Shown here: piece after piece, positions 5,864 to 12,513 of the stretch
Layout of the letters: each line of letters opens with the position of its first letter
How positions within the stretch are numbered: position 1 is the stretch's first letter
Source: Sulfurimonas sp.
GTDB lineage: Bacteria > Campylobacterota > Campylobacteria > Campylobacterales > Sulfurimonadaceae
Assembly: GCF_023228785.1 (NCBI RefSeq)
Contig: NZ_JALOAN010000049.1
Span: 1 to 12,513 of the forward strand
Length of the DNA stretch: 12,513 nt
Direction of reading: 5' to 3'
The notes under the pieces: model-generated
Databases searched by the model: none
Seen by the model: only the letters and a program-made list of their open reading frames with translations
Told to the model about the DNA's origin: nothing
Program-made: the position numbers and the translations under genes

Positions 5864-7912
5864 ATGCTTAGGGAGAAACTTCTCTATATATTGGTATTAG
5901 TTCCCGTTTTAGCCCTTAGTTTGTACTTGCATCTATATAGAGTTGAGCCCTTTGAGAACTTCTCTTTGAGATTTAACGATATAAATTTTGATCTGCAAAG
6001 CAAGAATCCGAGTAAAGATATTGTTTTTGTTGCAGTTGATGAGAGAAGTGTAAATGAGTTTGGTAGATGGCCATTTCATAGAGATGATATAGCTAAAGGT
6101 ATTGACGCTCTAAGAGAAGCTGATGTAGTTTTGATGGATATGATATTTTCAGAGAGAACTACAAAAGAGAGAGATCAAGCCTTAGCTGAGTCAATTTCAA
6201 ACCTAAACTCAAGTGTTTGTGGCTTTTTTTTAAGAGATAGTTCAACACAAAATATAAGCAATGAAGAGTTAGATATCTTAGCTGATTCGTCGCTAGATCT
6301 ACTTCAATCTCAAATCGCACAACATAAAAATCCATTTTTCGTTCACGCTCCATTTGCTGAGATAAATATTGCACCAATCATGGAAGCTTGTTCTATGAGT
6401 GGAAGTTTCTCAACTCTAAGTGAGAGTGATCATCTTTTGCGTTCATACCCAGTAGCGATTTATTTTGACAATCTTCTCTATCCATCTCTAGCGATGCAAG
6501 GACTTAGACTTAAGTTTAACAAAGATATAACAAGGGTAGATGAGAGACATATAGAGATAGATGACTATTTAGTTGAAGTAAATGAAAAAGGCTTTGTAAG
6601 GCTTAACTTTTATGAGGGAGATCTCTACAATATAGTCTCTTTTGTAGATCTTGCAAAGAAGAAAATAGAAGCTAATTACTTTAGAGATAAGATAGTTATT
6701 TTAGGTATCACAGATGTTGGATCTGGAGATGTTGTAAGCACACCAATGGGTCAGATGCCAGGACCACTACTACACTATACTTTTATATCTAACCTGCTTG
6801 AAGGTCATCTTATAAGTGAGCCAAAAAATATCACAGCATACTTAATTGTTTTTATGGTTTTACTCCCTTTAATCTTGGTCTTACTCTTTAAAAAAGCACT
6901 CTATCGAGTTCTTATAAACATAACTCTTTATCTCTTTATCTATGCCTATGTAAGATATCTCTTTGTAGAAGAGATGATATATATAGATCTCTTCTATCCT
7001 TTACTCTCTTTAGTTATTAGTTTTTTAACTGTTGAAGCGATGGCTTTTACTCTACAAGAAAAAAGAGGAAGATTTATGCGAGGGGCATTTTCTAGTTACC
7101 TCTCAGCAGATCTACTCGATAAACTTATAAAAAATCCTGATGCACTTGCTCTTGGCGGGGAGGCTAAAGAACTAAGTATTCTCTTTAGTGATATTCGCGG
7201 CTTTACATCTATCTCTGAGTCGATGAGCCCAGTTAGTCTTATTACTCTACTAAATAGATATTTTACACCTATGACAAAAGCGGTGCTAGATAATGGTGGG
7301 ATGCTTGATAAATATATAGGCGACGCAGTGATGGCGTTTTATAATGCTCCAGTAGATGTAGAAAATCACGCTGATGCAGCATGTTTTAGTGCCTTAGAGA
7401 TGATAGAGAAGCTAGATCTGCTAAATGCGGAGTTAGTACAAGAGGGCATGAACGCTATAAAGATTGGCATAGGCATAAACACTGCTGAAGTAGTTGTTGG
7501 AAATATGGGATCTGATACAAGATTTAACTATACAGTTATTGGTGATGGTGTAAACTTAGCTTCAAGAGTTGAAGGGCTTACTAAAAATTATGGTGTGAAT
7601 ATCTTGATAACCGAATTTACAAAAGATAAACTAAAAACTGAGTTTGTTTGTAGAGAGATAGAGAGCGTTCAGGTAAAAGGTAAAGATGAAGCTGTGCTTC
7701 TATATGAGCTTATGCCAAATAATCAGAGATCTAAAGAGATCAAAGAGCTTTATGATGAGGCACTTGAGATCTATAAGAGAGGGGATTTTAAACAAGCAGA
7801 GGTTTTGTTTAGTGTTTTAGTAAAAGAGTACGATGATGCTCCTTCTAAATATTTTTTACCACTTATCAAAGAAAGCCGAGCGTGGGGTGTTCACAAGATG
7901 ACAACAAAATAG
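5864..7912 (+). CDS. CHASE2 receptor adenylate cyclase (class III) with TPR-like tail
   Basis: A 682-residue inner-membrane protein (start chosen by AGGA spacing). A first membrane helix (LLYILVLVPVLALSLYLHLY, about 6-25) leads into a periplasmic CHASE2 sensor of about 275 residues, recognised by FDLQSKNP, IVFVAVDERSVNEFGRWPFHRDDIAKGI, VVLMDMIFSE and VILGITDVGSGDVVSTPMGQMPGPLLHYTFISNLL. Three membrane helices follow (about 325-395). The class III cyclase domain (about 435-620) has both metal aspartates (FSDIRGFT Asp443, YIGDAV Asp487), the adenine-selecting Lys483, Thr557 in place of the Asp seen in mammalian enzymes, and Asn564 and Arg568 for transition-state contacts. All point to an active cyclase making cAMP rather than cGMP. 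The last 60 residues resemble a TPR hairpin. It lies 26 bases after the FecR gene and 10 before the phosphodiesterase gene. Confidence 0.93.
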   Translation: MLREKLLYILVLVPVLALSLYLHLYRVEPFENFSLRFNDINFDLQSKNPSKDIVFVAVDERSVNEFGRWPFHRDDIAKGIDALREADVVLMDMIFSERTTKERDQALAESISNLNSSVCGFFLRDSSTQNISNEELDILADSSLDLLQSQIAQHKNPFFVHAPFAEINIAPIMEACSMSGSFSTLSESDHLLRSYPVAIYFDNLLYPSLAMQGLRLKFNKDITRVDERHIEIDDYLVEVNEKGFVRLNFYEGDLYNIVSFVDLAKKKIEANYFRDKIVILGITDVGSGDVVSTPMGQMPGPLLHYTFISNLLEGHLISEPKNITAYLIVFMVLLPLILVLLFKKALYRVLINITLYLFIYAYVRYLFVEEMIYIDLFYPLLSLVISFLTVEAMAFTLQEKRGRFMRGAFSSYLSADLLDKLIKNPDALALGGEAKELSILFSDIRGFTSISESMSPVSLITLLNRYFTPMTKAVLDNGGMLDKYIGDAVMAFYNAPVDVENHADAACFSALEMIEKLDLLNAELVQEGMNAIKIGIGINTAEVVVGNMGSDTRFNYTVIGDGVNLASRVEGLTKNYGVNILITEFTKDKLKTEFVCREIESVQVKGKDEAVLLYELMPNNQRSKEIKELYDEALEIYKRGDFKQAEVLFSVLVKEYDDAPSKYFLPLIKESRAWGVHKMTTK

Positions 7913-7922
7913 GGAGCAAACA

Positions 7923-9842
7923 ATGAAAAATGCCTTAGGTGCAAATGAAATTCTACAAATGATCTTTACATATATGACAGAAGTCTCAGCTCTAAGGGAA
8001 CATGATGATATCATCTTTGTCTTAGCTAATATGGGAAAGGCACTTACTAATGCTGATAGATGTACTGTTTGGGTTGTTGACGATCAAGAGATCTGGACAA
8101 AAGTAGCCCATGGGATGGATGCTATAAGGCTCCCAAAAGACTCTGGAATAGTTGGAAATTCAATCACTAGTGGAAAAAAGATAATTATTGATGATGTATA
8201 TAAAGATGATAGATTTAACCCAAATATAGATAAAAAAACTCTTTATCGCACAAGAAGCATGATGGTTATTCCTATGTTTGATAACGATGATGAGATCATA
8301 GGGGCTTTTCAAGTTATAAACAACTTAGGCGAAGATGGTGTTTTTGATAAAAGAGACATGGAGCGTCTTATGCTCGCAAGTACATATGCAGCAGAGACGC
8401 TTATAGCAGCTAGCTTAACTAAAGAGATAGAAGAGACTCAAAAAGAGGTTGTCTTTACTATGGGTGCGATTGGAGAGAGTAGAAGTAAAGAGACAGGAAA
8501 TCACGTAAAGAGGGTGGCCGAGTACTCAAAAATACTTGCTCTTGCTTACGGTATGAGTAAAGAAGAGGCTGAACTTTTAAAACAAGCTAGTCCAATGCAT
8601 GATATAGGCAAAGTAGCAATTCCTGATGCTATTTTAAATAAGCCTGGTCGTTTTAATGATGAAGAACGTGCCATTATGGATACTCATGCAGAACTAGGAT
8701 ATGCGATGATAAAGGACTCAAAAAGACCTCTACTTAAAGCTGCATCTATAGTTGCATATGAGCATCATGAGAAGTACAATGGTAAAGGCTATCCGAATAA
8801 AACAAAGGGTGAAGATATTCATATATATGGCCGTATAACGGCACTAGCAGATGTTTTTGATGCACTTGGAAGTGATAGAGTTTATAAAAAAGCTTGGGAT
8901 GATGAGAGAATTTTTAAGCTGTTTAAAGAGGAGAGAGGTGAGCACTTTGATCCTAAACTCATAGATCTCTTTTTTGAAAACCTAGATGAGATCTTAGCAG
9001 TTAGACAAGAGTATAAAGATATCTACCAAAAGAGTGAGCCCAAAGAGATAGATCCAAATGAGATTCAGATACTTGGAGCTTATGGAACTAAGGCAAAAGG
9101 TTTTGGTACAAGCTCATTTTTGCTAAACAAACAAAATGTTTTAGATGCTGGAAATATATTAGCCACACTCAATGAAGAGAGCATACACTTAGAGACTATC
9201 TGGATCACTCACTCTCATCTAGACCATATAAGTGATATAGCTTTTATTTTAGATAATTTCTTTTCACTAAGAAGCAAAACACTCACTTTAAGAGCACTAC
9301 CTGCGACTATAGAAGCACTTAAGAAACACTTTTTTAATGAACTTATCTGGCCAGACTTCTCTAAAATCAATCTAGTAAACTCAGAACTTAAAGCTCTCGC
9401 TTATGAAGAGATAGAGTTAGGAGTTGAGTATAGTCTTGGTGAGGGCGACTCCATAAGAGCATTTAAAACAGATCATACCGTTCCTAGTTGCGGATATATT
9501 TTCACAAGAGATAAAAATTCAGTACTCATAACAGCAGATACATACTCACTAGAAAATGTTATAAAAATTATTGAGAGCGAAAAAAATATAAATGCCATAG
9601 TAATAGAGTGTTCTTTTCCATCAAGCATGCCAAAACTTGCCAAAGAGAGTAAACATTTAACTCCGACACTTCTTTTTGAGAGTATACAAAAAATAAAAAG
9701 AGAAGATATTAGGCTCTACATTAACCATATAAAGCCTAGTTATATAGATAAGATAGTTAAGGAAATCAAAGAATATAAGGGTAAAATGACACCAATAATA
9801 CTTAAAGATGAAGATTTTATTAATTTTGGATCATTTTTTTAA
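7923..9842 (+). CDS. GAF / HD-GYP / class II cyclic-nucleotide phosphodiesterase fusion
   Basis: A 639-residue cytoplasmic three-domain protein, no signal or membrane segment. GAF domain: about 20-160 (DRCTVWVVDD, DDVYKDDRFN, MMVIPMFDNDDEIIGAFQVINN); it may bind a small ligand. HD-GYP domain: about 170-360, with His194, MHDIGK (His226, Asp227), His255, and HHEKYNGKGYP (His281, His282, Glu283, GYP 289-291); the metal and signature residues expected of c-di-GMP phosphodiesterases are intact. C-terminal domain: about 380-635, metallo-beta-lactamase fold of the class II (PDE1-like) cyclic-nucleotide phosphodiesterase type, with DAG (408-410), THSHLDH (429-435), His518, ADT Asp539, ECSFP (562-566), KHLTP and NHIKP His602. 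Ribosome binding site GGGAG at 7912-7916 and a 10-base gap place it in the cyclase operon. It probably degrades the cyclase product. Cyclic-nucleotide specificity of either catalytic domain is inferred. Confidence 0.9.
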   Translation: MKNALGANEILQMIFTYMTEVSALREHDDIIFVLANMGKALTNADRCTVWVVDDQEIWTKVAHGMDAIRLPKDSGIVGNSITSGKKIIIDDVYKDDRFNPNIDKKTLYRTRSMMVIPMFDNDDEIIGAFQVINNLGEDGVFDKRDMERLMLASTYAAETLIAASLTKEIEETQKEVVFTMGAIGESRSKETGNHVKRVAEYSKILALAYGMSKEEAELLKQASPMHDIGKVAIPDAILNKPGRFNDEERAIMDTHAELGYAMIKDSKRPLLKAASIVAYEHHEKYNGKGYPNKTKGEDIHIYGRITALADVFDALGSDRVYKKAWDDERIFKLFKEERGEHFDPKLIDLFFENLDEILAVRQEYKDIYQKSEPKEIDPNEIQILGAYGTKAKGFGTSSFLLNKQNVLDAGNILATLNEESIHLETIWITHSHLDHISDIAFILDNFFSLRSKTLTLRALPATIEALKKHFFNELIWPDFSKINLVNSELKALAYEEIELGVEYSLGEGDSIRAFKTDHTVPSCGYIFTRDKNSVLITADTYSLENVIKIIESEKNINAIVIECSFPSSMPKLAKESKHLTPTLLFESIQKIKREDIRLYINHIKPSYIDKIVKEIKEYKGKMTPIILKDEDFINFGSFF

Positions 9843-10802
9843 TATATTATTCCTGTGGTATTCTAAATATTTTTCTCTTCCTTTTATTGGTAGAAGAGAA
9901 AAAGTTTTATTATCTGAAATGCCAATTTTAGAATATGTCATTTTTGATAAGAATGGAGATAAAATTGTTTTTTTGTCATCAGTAAATGACATGAATCCCT
10001 TGTCAAATAAATAATCAAATGTAGGTGTTAACATAAATCCATTGAAAGGGTCTGTTTTTTCAGTTTCGGTTGATTTAGCCCAAGGCTTAATATGGCTAGC
10101 AACTAATAACCTATCATCAGAGACCATAGTAATAGGGCAAAAAGGGCATTGATTTAATAATTCTTCTCTATATTTTCCTTGACCAACTCTTGCTTTTATT
10201 TTTAATTTCTTTTCTTCTATATTTTCGATTGCTTCTAATGCTTTTTCTTCTTGTTGAAGTATATAAGGGTGTGTTTCATCTCCAAAAAAATCAGCAAATA
10301 ATCTAAAATAGTATTCTATATTACCATGCTGACCCCGTAGTTTTACAACTGAAATAAAAGTAATATTTGGCAAGGACAATTCTCTGATTATCTCATATGC
10401 TAAATCTGATGATTTAACATAAATTCTCGATCCAGATATTTGTATCTGTTCAATAATTTCGAATTCAATCTTTTCTAGTAATGTGTCAATTTTATTTTTT
10501 CTTTTATTCCAAAGGGATGGTAGTATTTTACTATTTATGTATGCTTGCTCTGGTTTTAAATATTCAACTTTTGTTTCATTTAAATAGTTCAATAAATCTT
10601 TTTTCATTAAAAAGCATTTAATAGTAAAGCCATGATTACCAAAAAAATCTCTTGTAGCGTTATTTTCATTTCCAACATAAAGTTTTGCCTCGCCATTACC
10701 AGTGCCAATTTTATTTTGCCTTACAACAAATGAGTCAGCAATGGTTATTTTTTCTTTAGTATCTATAACGGTAAACTTTTCGTTAAATAGATTTATCTTC
10801 AT
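9831..10802 (-). CDS. HNH-domain restriction endonuclease, partner of the C5 methyltransferase
   Basis: A 323-residue protein from the ATG at 10802. The C-terminal half holds the restriction-type HNH layout: RVGQGKYREELL (205-216), a CPFC pair (Cys219, Cys222), VASHIKPW (metal/catalytic His237), FNGFMLTPTFDYLFDKGF (Asn254, Asp263) and IKGREKYLEYHR at the end. This R-x-G-Q-x-x-(F/Y)-R then H-I-x-P-W then N then D-x-L-F-D order recurs in nucleases found next to methyltransferases. The N-terminal 190 residues have no recognised domain and probably read the DNA site. The TTG at 10814 is in frame, but GGAG at 10809-10812 sits 6 bases before the ATG. The gene overlaps the methyltransferase by 20 bases, and its stop lies inside the end of the convergent phosphodiesterase gene. 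The target sequence cannot be read from the protein. Confidence 0.82.
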   Translation of the reverse strand: MKINLFNEKFTVIDTKEKITIADSFVVRQNKIGTGNGEAKLYVGNENNATRDFFGNHGFTIKCFLMKKDLLNYLNETKVEYLKPEQAYINSKILPSLWNKRKNKIDTLLEKIEFEIIEQIQISGSRIYVKSSDLAYEIIRELSLPNITFISVVKLRGQHGNIEYYFRLFADFFGDETHPYILQQEEKALEAIENIEEKKLKIKARVGQGKYREELLNQCPFCPITMVSDDRLLVASHIKPWAKSTETEKTDPFNGFMLTPTFDYLFDKGFMSFTDDKKTILSPFLSKMTYSKIGISDNKTFSLLPIKGREKYLEYHRNNILKK

Positions 10803-12084
10803 CAGTTGCTCCAAATTTACTTATATCCATTTGTTTTAAAATTGCAATTAATACATCAACAACGATGCTATTTCCAGCTTGTCTATACATTTGAGTATCA
10901 CTAACAACTTGTTTAAAACTATCTCCAAAGCCCATTAGTCGCAGGCATTCAGTAGGTGTAAGTTTTCTAATTCTACCTTTATTATGTGTAACATAATTGT
11001 CAACTCCAGCACGATGCATTTTATGCATAGACTGCAATAGAGGTCTTGCAATTTTTAAATCGGTTTCAGTTGAGGTCTTAAAATTTTTAGTTCCACCAGC
11101 TAACACATATGTTCTTATTTTTTCAGATAAATAATATTTTTCTTCAACTTCATTGATATCGAATATAAATTCATTAAACTCTTGTTCAGCTTGATCTTCA
11201 TAAATAAAATCACCATGCCAATTAAACTGCTGATTTGCTTTTTGGCAAAGAGCAACATTGCCATTTATCTGCGTATATCTTTTTTTCCTATTTTTAGAAC
11301 TAGTAACGAATTTCACGCCTTTTTCTTTTAAATAGTATTTACTATCAATATAATCCTCTAAAAAATCTTGCATTGTGTGTTGTAATTCAATTGGTTCAGG
11401 GAAATCAAATTCTACTGAATTGTCTAGAAAGCCAACTACAAAAAGTCTTTCTCTATGTTGAGCCACACCATAATTTTTAGAATTAAGTAGTTTATATGAG
11501 TATTTATATCCAAGTTCATCAAAAGTTGCTAAAATTGTTTCAAAAGTGTTACCTTTATCGTGGCTAGTAAGTCCTTTTACATTTTCATAAATAAAAACTT
11601 TGGGTTTGCTTTCCTTAACAACTCTCGCAAATTCATAAAATAATGTTCCTCTAGTATCTGCTAGTCCTCTTCTTTTTCCTATCATAGAAAATGATTGACA
11701 AGGGCTACCTCCTACTAGTAGATCAATTTTATCCTTATACTTATTACCATTAATATCTACCACATCGTTATACCAACTATTTTCTTTTATTTTATAGTTT
11801 GCAAAATAACTCTCTTTAACAAATTTATCATTATCGCTAGCAAAAATTATTTTAGTCTGTAGTTTTAATCTTTTAAGAGCAAATTCAACTGCTCCTATTC
11901 CAGAAAACATTGTTGCTAATCTAATAGTTCTATTTGGATATTTTAATTTCTTATTAAGCCAATTCTTATCACAATCGTTAATCACTAGAGTGGGTATATT
12001 GTTATATTTATAAAAATTATTATTTATAATATGATTAATTTGTGAGTTTGAATTGAAGGAACAGCTAAAACTATTTGCATTCAT
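10783..12084 (-). CDS. DNA (cytosine-5)-methyltransferase of a type II restriction-modification system
   Basis: A 433-residue enzyme that transfers methyl from S-adenosylmethionine to cytosine C5 at a specific DNA site, protecting the genome from the HNH nuclease encoded next. Motif I is ATMFSGIGAVEFAL (57-70), motif IV GGSPCQSFS (125-133, catalytic Cys129), motif VI ENVKGL (167-172), motif VIII QHRERLFVVGF (209-219), motif IX RKLTPTECLRLMGF (373-386) and motif X QAGNSIVVDVL (402-412). The target-recognition region lies between VIII and IX (about 225-365) and includes RYTQINGNVALCQKANQQFNWHGDF. About 55 Asn/Ser-rich residues precede motif I, more than in minimal enzymes. The ATG at 12084 has AGGA at 12092-12095. 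It is the first gene of the module. Confidence 0.93.
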   Translation of the reverse strand: MNANSFSCSFNSNSQINHIINNNFYKYNNIPTLVINDCDKNWLNKKLKYPNRTIRLATMFSGIGAVEFALKRLKLQTKIIFASDNDKFVKESYFANYKIKENSWYNDVVDINGNKYKDKIDLLVGGSPCQSFSMIGKRRGLADTRGTLFYEFARVVKESKPKVFIYENVKGLTSHDKGNTFETILATFDELGYKYSYKLLNSKNYGVAQHRERLFVVGFLDNSVEFDFPEPIELQHTMQDFLEDYIDSKYYLKEKGVKFVTSSKNRKKRYTQINGNVALCQKANQQFNWHGDFIYEDQAEQEFNEFIFDINEVEEKYYLSEKIRTYVLAGGTKNFKTSTETDLKIARPLLQSMHKMHRAGVDNYVTHNKGRIRKLTPTECLRLMGFGDSFKQVVSDTQMYRQAGNSIVVDVLIAILKQMDISKFGATDEDKSI

Positions 12085-12125
12085 TGCATCATCCTATGTA
12101 GCGATATATATTTCATTGAAGTGCA

Positions 12126-12131
12126 AGTATA
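12126..12131 (-). promoter_or_regulatory. weak candidate -10 box for the restriction-modification genes
   Basis: Read on the minus strand this is TATACT, predicting a start near 12119 and a leader of about 35 bases with the AGGA ribosome binding site. No convincing -35. Other AT-rich boxes nearby (for example TATATC closer to the gene) could serve instead. Confidence 0.25.
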
Positions 12132-12192
12132 TCAAAATAACAATTAGATTTAAAAAGTATGACAAACTGTAATTAAATAACTCTAATTTAAC

Positions 12193-12213
12193 TTCTTTTC
12201 AATTTCTTTTCAA
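12193..12213 (+). repeat. two 10-base direct repeats one helical turn apart, upstream of the tRNA promoter
   Basis: TTCTTTTCAA occurs at 12193-12202 and again at 12204-12213, an 11-base period. They end 6 bases before the -35 box, the position of an UP element or activator site. Confidence 0.5.
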
Positions 12214-12219
12214 AAACTC

Positions 12220-12248
12220 TTGACATAGAAAATATTTTGCACTATAAT
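12220..12248 (+). promoter_or_regulatory. consensus sigma-70 promoter of the tRNA cluster
   Basis: TTGACA (12220-12225) and TATAAT (12243-12248) are both perfect, with a 17-base spacer. The start is predicted near 12255, 11 bases before the first mature tRNA base. No discriminator is assigned beyond a C-rich CTGGCTC stretch. Confidence 0.85.
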
Positions 12249-12265
12249 TCTGGCTCAATTTCGAT

Positions 12266-12342
12266 GCTGGCATAGCTCAGTTGGCTAGAGCAGTTGATTT
12301 GTAATCAACAGGCCCGGGGTTCAAATCCTCGTGCCAGCACCA
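12266..12342 (+). tRNA. tRNA-Thr(TGT)
   Basis: Acceptor GCTGGCA (12266-12272) pairs with TGCCAGC (12332-12338); discriminator A, encoded CCA at 12340-12342. The D-arm is TAGCTCAGTTGG, the anticodon stem GTTGA/TCAAC encloses TTTGTAA (anticodon TGT, reading ACA), and the T loop is TTCAAAT. First gene of the cluster. Confidence 0.96.
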
Positions 12343-12397
12343 TTGAAATAGAATATTAGAAACAGTGTTAGACCAGAAAAGACATTTAAAATGTAAT

Positions 12398-12482
12398 GGT
12401 GGGATAGTCAAGTGGCCAACGACGGCAGACTGTAAATCTGCTCCCTATGGGTTCAGAGGTTCGACTCCTCTTCCCACCACCA
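12398..12482 (+). tRNA. tRNA-Tyr(GTA)
   Basis: Acceptor GGTGGGA pairs with TCCCACC (12472-12478); discriminator A, encoded CCA at 12480-12482. The anticodon stem GCAGA/TCTGC encloses CTGTAAA (anticodon GTA). The 85-base length and long variable arm (TCCCTATGGGTTC region) are typical of bacterial tRNA-Tyr. It follows tRNA-Thr by 55 bases on the same transcript. Confidence 0.96.
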
Positions 12483-12494
12483 TCAATGGCACAT

Positions 12495-12513
12495 GCGGGC
12501 GTAGCTCAGTTGG
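12495..12513 (+). tRNA. 5' part of a tRNA, probably tRNA-Gly (cut by right edge)
   Basis: GCGGGCG followed by TAGCTCAGTTGG is a tRNA acceptor strand and D-arm; the anticodon lies outside the window. GCGGG at the 5' end and the Thr-Tyr order before it match the Thr-Tyr-Gly-Thr cluster upstream of the EF-Tu gene known from E. coli and other proteobacteria, so Gly is the best guess. Confidence 0.75.

Noticed and set aside
6159..6377. Minus-strand frame of 72 codons within the CHASE2 cyclase gene
   Set aside because: Antisense to a gene with continuous domain matches; no start signals.
9808..10014. Plus-strand frame of 68 codons at the end of the phosphodiesterase gene
   Set aside because: Lies opposite the well-supported HNH nuclease gene and shares no recognisable protein features.
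9831..12265. Insertion-sequence ends or attachment-site repeats bordering the restriction-modification module
   Set aside because: I compared the sequence around 9831-9850 with 12100-12220 by eye and saw no convincing direct or inverted repeats, and there is no transposase or integrase; AT-rich similarity alone is not evidence.

Overview
The window is AT-rich chromosomal DNA from a bacterium. Low GC, heavy use of AGA and ATA codons, promoters with a strong -10 but usually no -35, and the gene content together point to Campylobacterota, something like Sulfurimonas or a relative. This is inferred from style and content, not from a search.

Left part (1-5038), household genes in small units. A cut-off SagB/nitroreductase-type oxidoreductase runs leftward off the edge. 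It is divergent from a 60-residue protein with a ribbon-helix-helix-like pattern. An AEC-family transporter (minus) and a thioredoxin-fold protein plus a short-chain dehydrogenase (plus, overlapping) diverge from a 29-bp intergenic region that is almost perfectly symmetric and looks like two back-to-back leaderless promoters. A secreted DUF1566-type protein follows. It converges, across a small hairpin terminator, on a TrmH/SpoU-family RNA 2'-O-methyltransferase. A palindromic repeat block (4198-4292) separates that gene from a YaaA-family peroxide-stress protein.

Middle (5099-9842), a cyclic-nucleotide signalling operon. It encodes a secreted FecR-domain protein, a membrane CHASE2 receptor fused to a class III adenylate cyclase with a TPR-like tail, and a cytoplasmic GAF / HD-GYP / class II (metallo-beta-lactamase fold) cyclic-nucleotide phosphodiesterase fusion. 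The reading I favour is that FecR and CHASE2 sense something in the periplasm and the cyclase makes cAMP. The third protein would remove cAMP through its C-terminal domain and could also break down c-di-GMP through its HD-GYP domain. Synthesis, removal and cross-talk to a second messenger are thus packed into one transcription unit. This is the most interesting part of the window.

Right part (9831-12513). A two-gene type II restriction-modification module on the minus strand (cytosine-C5 methyltransferase, then an HNH nuclease whose start lies inside the methyltransferase gene) sits between the signalling operon and a tRNA cluster. Its nuclease gene overlaps the end of the signalling operon tail to tail. 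The tRNA cluster reads Thr(TGT), Tyr(GTA), then a cut-off tRNA that is probably Gly. This is the order that precedes the EF-Tu gene in many proteobacteria. The cluster is driven by a promoter with perfect TTGACA and TATAAT boxes 17 bp apart. No gene-free stretch exceeds 300 bases. The longest are 4106-4312 (repeat block) and 12085-12265 (divergent promoters).
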